Below the pieces are notes generated by a model. It was not told where the DNA came from. It saw nothing but the letters and a program-made list of their open reading frames with translations, and did not search any database. A program made the translations under genes and the position numbers. A DNA stretch of 33,801 nt from Boothiomyces macroporosus (Eukaryota; Chytridiomycota; Chytridiomycetes; Rhizophydiales; Terramycetaceae): positions 1 through 33,801 of the forward strand of contig JADGKB010000130.1 in assembly GCA_027604185.1 (NCBI GenBank), written 5' to 3'. Positions 10,623-19,200 of this stretch are shown here, one piece after another (position 1 is the stretch's first letter; every line of letters begins with the position of its first letter).

Positions 10623-10829
10623 AAATGTATTATACCACACTCTAACCATATATATCCAGTTAATAAAAATAAAATGTTTTTATAGTTCTTGTTGTCGGTT
10701 TTGATTGATATGATGGTCGGAAATGACTGTGCGAGCTGGAATGATGATAACTTGTTATCAAACGATCCCGGTTGTCCACGTTCTGGTGTATGACTTGGAT
10801 TTATAAAGGAACAATAGCCTCACAACGCA

Positions 10830-11075
10830 ATGGAACAGGCGGTAGATGTTGCGATAATGTTTGGCATTCTCTTGCTTGTTGCTGGAATATTCTTGGGGAT
10901 GTTGTTGGTAATGAAGAGATATCAAGCACAAGTTTGGATCCAGCCTCCCAAACTGGACGAAGAAGATCTAGTGCTGCCAATGTACCAAGAAGCACAAGAA
11001 AGTGAAAGTCCAGTTCATTATAGAGTCCAGCCAGACCCCTTGAGAGAATTACCGCCTGTATATAGAGCTGAATAA
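10830..11075 (+). CDS. Small single-pass membrane protein with LPMY and PPVY motifs (81 aa)
   Basis: 81 residues: a short acidic N-terminus, one hydrophobic helix (about residues 7-27), then KRYQ, which predicts N-out/C-in topology. The tail carries LDEEDLVLPMY and ends ELPPVYRAE. The block PP-x-L-[ED]-E-x-DLVLPMY is shared with the 109-aa neighbour, so the two are paralogs despite different lengths. Two tyrosine-proline motifs on a minimal tail resemble the layout of yeast Rsp5 adaptors such as Sna3/Sna4, although I see no direct sequence homology. The stop is 55 bp from the convergent stop of the enoyl reductase. A truncated copy lies at 8079. Confidence 0.8.
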   Translation: MEQAVDVAIMFGILLLVAGIFLGMLLVMKRYQAQVWIQPPKLDEEDLVLPMYQEAQESESPVHYRVQPDPLRELPPVYRAE

Positions 11076-11130
11076 AATATCTGTTTATTGTTTTTTGACA
11101 TTTTTGATAAGCAGCAGACATAATGTCTGG

Positions 11131-12301
11131 TTACTCTGGGACCAAAATGCGCTTCCCATTCTGAAATCCATTCTCTGGTCTTGACGCTATCTTTACCAAC
11201 TGGCCGTCTGGTAGATCTTTGAATGACCAAGTTTCATGAAGAGGTTCCTTGAATTTGTTTTGCTTTGCAAGTTCAAACAAGTCCGAATAAATGGCAACCC
11301 GTGCACTATCAGGCCTATCAGTAGCCCATTTACTCATCCAAAAGCCAGTGCACGTCAAGTTTTTAAATATCAGCAGTGACGTTGGGATAGTGACTGGTTC
11401 TTTGGACATGCCGCCATACGTAACCATAAATGCGTCATTCCTATCATTAACTACGCGTACGCCAACAATCTTGCCATATTGGTAGCACTCTTTCCACCAA
11501 CTCCGTTTAATCCTAATCTCGGAATACCCAGATCTTTGATCTTTTGCTCTGTTTCAGCTTTTCGCACCTGGTCTTCTGTAATTACCAAATCTGCCCCCAG
11601 GTCAGCCAAGGATTTTGCAAGACTTTCAATATCAGGTCTGATTAATACATAAATACCTGTTTCTAACAATATTCACAGTTTTAAATCCCCAGGCCCTTGC
11701 TAATTGAATCACTGCTTGACCAACTGCCGAATTGGCAGAATTCTGTATGATCACATCTCCCTTTTCTAAAGCAACAAAGTCCTTGATCATTCTATACGCT
11801 GAAATTAATGTGAAATACCAGTTGGAGGGTTAACAGAGATAGTTGAGGCAAGTATTGGGGATATCCCTTTTATATTTTCCAATTTTACCACACTATTAGC
11901 ATTTGCGGCAGCGAACGTTTGCCAGGTGTCTATTTCAGTCTTGAATTACTAAATGACTGTTTCACTGGTAATACCCAATCGCCAGGTTTTAGGTGAGATA
12001 CATTTGACCCTACTTGAACCACTTGGCCAACGCTATAGTTAGTGAATCTCACCCTTCCTGCCCGCCAATAGCACCCATATCCGTCCATATCGGCTTAATT
12101 GGATAGGTTCCTGAATTAGCAAAAGCAACCTTCAATGATATTAATGTCAGATGGGTTCACTGGAGCCGCGAGCACTTTAACTACCACTTGGTCATCATTC
12201 ATTTTCAACTCGTAGTTCCTGACCGACAGCACTGTTTCTGGCTTTCCGTGTGATTTGAAAAATAACGCTTTTGAAGTGATTCGTCTTATTTGCCGATACA
12301 T
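11131..12301 (-). CDS. ETR1: Mitochondrial trans-2-enoyl-ACP/CoA reductase (MECR/Etr1 family)
   Basis: Medium-chain dehydrogenase-fold reductase that performs the last, NADPH-dependent step of mitochondrial type II fatty acid synthesis, which supplies octanoyl chains for lipoate. Spliced product 350 residues. N-terminus MYRQIRRITSKALFF is basic and Ser/Thr-containing, as in a mitochondrial presequence. Family motifs in order: VNPSDINIIEGTYPIKP, GAIGGQEGVGQV, LKPGDWVLPV, VNPPTAYRM, QNSANSAVGQAVIQLA, IVRNRPDIE, LNGVGGKSA, MVTYGGMSKEPV. Six introns: 12111-12129, 12033-12052, 11930-11949, 11799-11818, 11638-11656, 11441-11460 (19 or 20 nt each). Spliced length 1053 nt is in frame. An ATG at 12325 is also in frame but would overlap the divergent gene's start, so 12301 is preferred. 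Confidence 0.93.
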
Positions 12302-12316
12302 TGAAAAAACTTTGAA
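12302..12316. promoter_or_regulatory. 15-bp gap between divergent start codons
   Basis: The minus-strand enoyl reductase ATG (12301) and the plus-strand Thp3-like ATG (12317) are separated by only 15 bp; if the reductase used its alternative ATG at 12325 the coding regions would overlap. Any 5' UTR or promoter of one gene must therefore lie in the coding or intron sequence of the other. Confidence 0.6.
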
Positions 12317-14146
12317 ATGAATCATCAGTTTAACGCTTCACAATTCGTGAACGCTGACGGTACACCATGGTTATTTTTATCTAATAGAAAGGAGTCAAGA
12401 TCAAGTAAACCAGTATTTTGTTCAGAACCCTCATCTGATGCAGCAATACCAGCAATACTACCAGCAGTACCAGCAATATTATAGCCAGTAATTAGAGTTA
12501 ATCCAAGATCTTATGGAGTACAATCCAACCCCGTTACGTATCAGCAATATCCAAATTATTCTGGGACTCAATACAAACTGGCAGGATTTCAACAACGGCA
12601 ACAGCAACCGGCAAAGCCTCCGGTATTGGAACAAAATAGTACTTGATCGCTAAAGCAGACCATCAAGGTAGTCAAGGTTGGCCAGACAGTTTGAAGAGCT
12701 ATTTAAGCAGAGCAATAAACTCTAGCACCCCCGCAACAAAGAGCATGATTGACCTAAAGCTGAAAAAAGTAATCGGTGTTGCTATGGATACTAATGCAGT
12801 CTGGACAACAGATTGGGATCGCATGCCTCTTCCAGAGTAATTTTGCATTTATCCAGTCCATTTACTTCCCCAGATCATATTCCATCCGTTCCTCCAAGAT
12901 TAGCACCAGCTTACCTCCAGGCTGCTATATCAAAAAAGCACAACACCCCATCGCCATTAGACATCTCGCCAAAGGTAGGGTCTCCTAGCATGAATTCCCC
13001 ATTGGGGTCAAAAAAATCATCTAAATTATTAACCAAATCAAAAGGGAAAGCAGCTGTATCCAGTCCATCTATAGGAAAAGGGATTTTCGATTCCGATTCA
13101 GAAGACGAAAAAGAACCAGATATGAGTAATCTTTCACCAGCAGAGCGAGAAATTGAAATCAAAAGAAGGGAGCAAAGAAGAAATAGATTTAAAGCAGATA
13201 AAGACGAGCATCTAACTAAACAAAGAAAGAAAAAGCAACAATCGGACCGGTTTGAAAGGGAAAGACAAGAATTTGGGGACGATCACCAGGATTTTGTGAA
13301 TTGGGATGGAGTTTCTATAATTGGAACCTGTCAGGATCTAGAAAAGCCTTATTTGCGATTAACTTCAGCGCCAGATCCTTCTACTGTTCGCCCACTTAGT
13401 GTGCTAACAAAGACTTTGGAATATCTCAAAGAAAAATGGAAAAAGGAAGAGAATTATACTTTTATTTGCGACCAGTTTAAGAGCATGCGACAGGATTTGA
13501 CAGTGCAACAGATAAAGAATGAGTTTACAGTTAAAGTTTATGAAACACATGCCAGAATAGCTATAGAAAAGGTTTTTAGTTACTAAAACAGGGCGATTTG
13601 GGAGAATATAACCAATGCTCTGCACAGCTGAATCAACTATATAACATTTTTAACCAACCAGGCTGCAAAGATGAGTTTACGTCATATCGTATTATTTACA
13701 TGCTTCATACCTTCAATAAGAAAGATCTTATAAAGCTATTGGGAAGCATAACTGATCCAGGGCCGAATGTAAAGCACGCACTTGCAGTGAGATCGAGCTT
13801 ATCAATGGGAGATTACAATACATTCTTCAAGTTATACCATTCAGCACCAAATATGTCTGGATATTTGATGGATCAATTTGTGGAAAGGGAGCGTTTGAAT
13901 CTATTCAAGAAACTTACCAAGGCATTCAGACCAAAACTATCGATACCTCAATTAGCAAAGTTTTTAGGATTTGCACTGTCAGACCCGAGGAAAAATGAAA
14001 TCAGAGAAACCAGGGCATTTGTACAAAAGTATGGAGTTGAAATTGAACAAGATCACGTTGATTGCAAAGCAGCGTACGGGATACTAGTTGAGCAGGTACA
14101 GTTAATGGAAAAGAAAGGTGTTGATATTAAAGGCCAAATACATTGA
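12317..14146 (+). CDS. SAC3/GANP-domain protein of the Thp3/LENG8 family
   Basis: Thp3-type proteins act in the nucleus in transcription elongation, mRNA export coupling and splicing, with Csn12-like partners. 575 residues. Layout: [10 protein letters not shown], then a Gln/Tyr-rich tract (about 30-95), then [12 protein letters not shown] and DWDRMPLPE (the LENG8/Thp3 N-terminal block), a Ser/Pro linker, a basic coiled-coil segment (about 255-320), then [19 protein letters not shown] and the SAC3/PCI region containing [17 protein letters not shown], through GQIH. Introns: 12370-12391 (22 nt), 12488-12507, 12639-12658, 12837-12856 and 13572-13591 (20 nt each). Spliced length 1728 nt is in frame. 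The first intron was chosen because it preserves the Q/Y-rich frame; a shorter AG choice would create a stop. Confidence 0.88.
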
Positions 14147-14383
14147 TGTTACTTGTTTGAATTCACTTGGCTTGCTAGCCAGATTGAGTAATGGTTTGAT
14201 AATTTGATTGCTTCATATCCAATCATTGAAAATTTTCAACAATCAACAAGATGTCATAGTGATATAATGATCCTGTCGTAGCGCGTACTACGGCACAGAC
14301 CTCGATGGTCCAATCAATCATCTAGCAATGAGAGAACCGATTCATCAAATGCTTTAGACTTGTTTCACCAGTAGGTGGCTCGA

Positions 14384-14391
14384 TGACGTCA
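14384..14391. promoter_or_regulatory. CRE/ATF-type palindrome upstream of the GDPD gene
   Basis: A perfect TGACGTCA sits 44 bp before the ATG at 14435, with an AT-rich TATAAAA-like element between them (about 14417). This is the canonical CREB/ATF bZIP site. The rest of the 288-bp gap holds an inverted repeat CGTAG-n6-CTACG at 14277-14292 and no gene. Confidence 0.5.
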
Positions 14392-14434
14392 CTTGCCCCA
14401 TTTTTCCCCAAGCCAAATATAAAACTTTTCGAAA

Positions 14435-15381
14435 ATGTCTACGGCAGCAACACTAGTAATCATTGCAACGACTTCATTTGTGGGATACCAACTATTGCGA
14501 ACTAGAAAGATTACTAAAATGAATAGCGGCCTTCCCTTCCCTCACACTTACATGTCGCATAGAGGAGGATCTAGAGAGTGGGTGGAGAATACTCTTCCCG
14601 GCTTTAGGTATTCTGCTTCCATCAACGCCGATATTTTGGGTTTGTATTGATTTATATTAGAAATGGACGTCCAAATGACCAAGGATGGAAAAATTGTAGT
14701 GTTCCATGACAATACATTAGAGAAAATGTGCGGATTAAAGACAAAGATTTCCGACTAGTACTCCCTGTTAATAGTAGCGATTTCAAAGACCTGCCAAAGC
14801 TGATTATCCCAAAAGATTTGCAGGACAAAAAGGAAGTGGTGGAGAATCCAGATTCGTACCGTATACCTCTCTTTGAAGTGATTTTAAATGAATTCCCGAA
14901 TAGCGCGATGCAGATTGACTGTAAGAATGGGCCAGAGGAGCTTGTGATTCAAGTGGGCAAATTGATACAACACCACAAGAGAGAGAAAATTACTGTCTGG
15001 GGATCGTTCAAACCGTCAATTAATGACATGTGCTATAAGCACTTTGGGGATTCAATACCGTTATTTTTTGACATGTACAGAGGATTCAAATCAGTGATGC
15101 TTTACAAATTGGGGCTTTTGAACATTATGGAGTTCAGGGAATCTGCTCTAATATGCCCAGATATGACATTATTTGCGGATAAAGGTTATGTCAAAGCAAT
15201 GAACAGCAGGGGAGTTTCCGTGATTTACTTTGGTAGTGATGGTAGTGGTGCCTTGAACGATCCTGCTAAATGGGAGAGAGCTAGGTCTCTTGGTGCAAAC
15301 GGAATCTGTTCCGATAAGCCAACTGAATTGAAAGAATGGTTGAAATCACATCCTCTTGATAAAGTTGAAAAGTTAGAATAA
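14435..15381 (+). CDS. Glycerophosphodiester phosphodiesterase-domain protein (GDPD1/3, lysophospholipase D-like)
   Basis: Likely hydrolyses lysophospholipids or glycerophosphodiesters at the glycerol-phosphate bond. 301 residues with an N-terminal hydrophobic anchor (residues about 3-22). The GDPD signature is complete: H42-R43 in SHRGGSREWVENTLPGF, metal ligands E69 and D71 in LEMDVQMTKDG, and H84-D85 in VVFHDNTL; the C-terminal part has MQIDCKNG and ANGICSDKPTEL. A membrane-anchored N-terminus plus one GDPD domain is the design of mammalian GDPD1/3. Introns 14640-14660 (21 nt) and 14758-14777 (20 nt); in the latter an AG three bases earlier would give an in-frame stop, so the distal AG is used. 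Spliced length 906 nt. It is followed 12 bp later by the YbaK-like gene. Confidence 0.9.
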
Positions 15382-15392
15382 AAAGTTTTCCC

Positions 15393-16026
15393 ATGTATTT
15401 TGAAAGGTTCCTTGCAAGAGCGAAATCCCAACAACACAGTAGTATTCCGGATGCAGCATTACAGGTGATTAATGCCGCAAAAAACTTGGGAATCGATGAT
15501 GTCAGTAATTTTTACTCTGTGGAGTCAGACTACTATGAATGGCCATTAGAGCAACGCAAAGAGCGACTGGAAGCCCCCTCTGTCGACCACCTTTGTAAAT
15601 CACTCTTGTTTGAAAACACAAGGTGGAGACCCAAAGATGGCCAAGATAACGAACTGGACCATTCGCATCCCAAATATATCCTGGTAGTCGTTCAGTATAC
15701 CGACAAGATTAACAACAAAAAGTTGAATTTGCTAATGAAGGAATGGGGACAGCAAAGCGCCAAAGCCATAAATATGCGCATCGCACCAGAAGAAATGGCG
15801 ATTAAATTAACTGGGTATGGGAATAACGGTGTGACTCCAATTGGAATGCTGGAAAATGTGCCTGTACTAGTCACTGAAAATATTGCCAAATTAGATGTAA
15901 GCTCTTTTTTAATTTTAGCCTCCAGTTTTGTTTTTGGGCGGTGGACATGTAGACTGGAAAATCGCCCTTCCAGTTGATAGATTTACAAAAGTCACGAATG
16001 CCAAAATTGTTGACCTTGGAGAATGA
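15393..16026 (+). CDS. YbaK/aminoacyl-tRNA deacylase-domain protein
   Basis: YbaK/ProX-type domains hydrolyse mischarged aminoacyl-tRNAs. 203 residues after removal of one 22-nt intron (15897-15918). Recognisable features are the strand-rich core around KYILVVVQYTDKINNKKL, AINMRIAPEEMAIKLTGY, the GVTPIGMLENVPVLV segment and LFLGGGHVDWKIALP near the end; the G-x-TPxG and GGG motifs are typical of YbaK folds. The substrate is unclear: fungal members of this clade often remain uncharacterised. Only 12 bp separate its ATG from the stop of the GDPD gene, so its promoter lies in the upstream gene or the two are co-transcribed. No targeting peptide is obvious. Confidence 0.8.
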
Positions 16027-16206
16027 GTCAAGCTAGTCATTCAATAAAAACACAATGCGATAATTCAGAGTTGCTAGAGGGAGCATCCTTCTCGGTCATT
16101 CCCTACACAGATCTTTACACAGCACTACCTTCCTCCTATGGCTTGAGCGCCTTTAAACGTATTGTCCTTGTATTGGTTTCTATGATGAACTGCCCATCAA
16201 GTCACA

Positions 16207-16213
16207 TGACTCA
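16207..16213. promoter_or_regulatory. Gcn4/AP-1-type TGACTCA site
   Basis: TGACTCA lies 51 bp upstream of the ATG at 16264 and overlaps a CACATGA element. The match to the bZIP consensus is exact, but use is unproven. Confidence 0.35.
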
Positions 16214-16263
16214 TTTATTCGGTATAAGACGAAGGAAATTGTAATCTCAAAAATTTGTTCAGA

Positions 16264-19200
16264 ATGCAAAGGTTGGATATTTCTAATCCTAGTGAACAAT
16301 TAGCTATACAGCTGAATGCGAAATACCCTACCCTTAGTAAAGACGGGCTGTTGAAGATGAACAAAGATCTTGAAGGGTTGAGCTCTGCGTTGCAACAGAA
16401 AGCCATCAATCTCTACGCTCAAGCTACTCGCGAAGGCGCATTGGATGCTGCTGAGCAAGTGTTGCTTCTAGAGAACATCCACCAAGAAGTCTCACTTCAA
16501 ACCAATGTTAGCTTGCTGGTTTCCAACTTGATTTTGAAACATGCAAATGTGCATGAAAGAGTAGCCGGCTGGTTTGATAAAGAAAAGCCTCTTCTTCCTG
16601 TTATTGCGCGAAAGATTATTCTTCCTGCTATTGTGCGTTCATCAGCCCCTGACGATTTGATTGTCAGCTTCTACAAGCGATCATCTAAAACAGTTCAAGG
16701 ACTATTGATCAAGAACTGCATCAGATTCAGAAGAACAAAGCTCTTGGACGTGATTGTAAAAGACAGAGGTAAATATTCTTTAAACATAGAAACTTATGGA
16801 TTAACCAGCGCGCAAGTTTGTAGCATGCTCTATACTATCTCTGGAGAATGTCTAGCAGGTATATTGGATGATTATTGGGTCTACAGCTCCAATGTTCCAT
16901 GGAGTATGATTCTAAAGTATCACAAGGATGTTGTTTTTGATTATTTTGCTGCCAAAGTGTCAAAATTGGCAATCCTTGACAGATACAATGAATGGAGCAG
17001 GCTCTTTAAATACTTTGACTCTACTTTTCCTGTTCAGTTCCTTCACAAAGTTGTCCACCTATATTTAAAATATCCTCCAGTTCAGCTCTATCACTATGCT
17101 GTGATAAAGAAAGATGAAAAAATCACAGTTGATGATGATAGAATCGAACTTGCTTTCACGAGCGACTTACTCATTTCTACCAGAAGAACCAACGACATGA
17201 AATTCTGGATTTCCTTGTTGGATAACGAGTTAAAGAGCCCTAATTTACTGCTAAGAAATCTGGCCAAGCAAATATGGAATTGGATCAACGACAATTGCGA
17301 ACAGGGCTCTAAATTGGATATGAAAGCTGGATTAGTTTTGGACTCGTTCAAGGAAATCAAGAATATCATTCATCAGAACAATATCGTGTACGATTACAGT
17401 GCTTCATATGAACCTTTCAACAAGCAAAAATACGTAGCTGAATTCGTTATGAATTCATTGGAGAAGAATCAGTGGCCTTCAGTCGCGAAAACAATCCAAT
17501 TGGTGGATAACTGGGAAAAGATTTTGATTACCGCTTTCGATGAATTGAAGCCCTTCTTGGAACAAAATAACTTTAGCGTATTGGTTGACTCTTCCACAAT
17601 CACAAAGATATGCAGGACCAATTTCATCGATATCGCCACCAAGATCATTTCAAATATTTTGAATAGCTTCAACAGGAGAATCAAAGCACTGTATTTGAAC
17701 GCAGACAAGAAAGATCCTGCAATTGGAACTCATTTGCTGCTCGATGGCTACAAACGACTGTTTGCTTTTTACAGAAACGTGATTGACAAAATGTTTAGTG
17801 TCAAAATTACTGAAGAAAACTATTTCGAATTCCAGGAAACAGTGTTTTTGAAACTGTTCTTCAGCTTGAATTCTTCTGTAACAAGCATCACAAAATTGGT
17901 TACCGACCAGATCACAATCGATAACTTTTCCTTTGCCAACAGTAGCATTCCTGCTGGTCCTTTGAATGATTACTTTGTAGCATTAAGGGGTGAAGTATTC
18001 TCACTCTACTCTTTGTTTTGGAAATGGTATGATTTTGGACCAAAAGTTCGATCAGTTTGGACAAAGATTCTCAAATCTGTCACGGTTGATGTCAATGACA
18101 AAAAGCTGCTGGATCTATTCAACAAGATCAGACCAATCTTTTTGAATATTATTGATACTTGTCCAGTTGATAGCTGGTCTCCCTTTGTAGAAGAATTGTG
18201 CGATTTCTGGTTGGTCAAGTACGAAAAGGTTCAGTTTGACCACTTCCAGTTGATTAATGACATTTTATCAAAGGCCACCTACCACTATATGATGCTGGGT
18301 AAAGTAGACAATCTTCACAAAGTTGCCAACACTCGAATTGCCTTTTACGCATTCAATTTGAATCTAGGAACATCCATCTCTGACTGGAAGAATGACGAGC
18401 ACAGCTTGTCTTTCTTGGAATCATTTTTAAGTTTCCTTCCAGGTATCGGAGTGCTGGAGAAAGGCTTATCACTGGACATGTTCTTTTCTGAAGATACTAT
18501 CCAAAATTTCATAAAACTGCTTGGAGATGCAGTCGAGCTTTTGCCAAGTCACAACAGAGTGCTAACTTTATATCGAATTTTGAACGTTTATGACTACACA
18601 AAAAAGAGCATCAACGATGATATTGTCAAAAGAATCCTCGTTTATCTTGAAGGATTGCCAAGAAGAGATTCGTTGTCCATGTTCTTTGATGAAGATTGGT
18701 CAGTCAATGACAAAACAAAGGATCCAACAACCTTTGAAATCTATCTGTCACCACATATCAACCCTTACGACAGAAGATTGCAAAGAATGATTTTACGCCG
18801 ACAAGCTTTGATTAGAGAACAGCCAGACCGATTGAATTATTTTACCAATGCTGTAAAAGTAGCTATGGATTATGTACAACGCAACCAAAAGATCATTACC
18901 AAAGATACACTGTTGCCTGTTTGTCAATGGGTAGAAAGCAAAATTCGAAGAGTAGAATTCACCAGGTTGGGTGTCAGTCACCCGGTTTTGCAAATTTTCC
19001 CTCGCTTAATGGGTGCCTATCTCCCAAAGACTTCACCTTTTGATGAAAAGCATTTGCTCCATAGCTACGAAAGCAATGTCAAACTTATTGAAGTGCTGAA
19101 CGAGATTATTGAAGATCGATACAACTGCGAGCCAACCGCATATCCTGCAATCAATGAAATGTTCCAGGGGTATGTTGAACAGATTACACTTGGAATGCTG

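Larger units (their letters stand above)
8146..10896 (+). repeat. Direct tandem duplication, unit B (2751 bp)
   Basis: Second copy of 5395-8145. It ends at 10896 inside the membrane-helix codons of the intact 81-aa gene, where the unduplicated sequence continues. The absence of visible divergence implies a very recent event, active homogenisation, or an assembly error. Confidence 0.95.

Noticed and set aside
5395..10896. Transposon or composite element
   Set aside because: No transposase, terminal inverted repeats, LTRs or target-site duplications; simple tandem copy.
11018..11230. 70-aa minus ORF spanning the end of the enoyl reductase
   Set aside because: Off-frame shadow of ETR1 and the convergent 81-aa gene.
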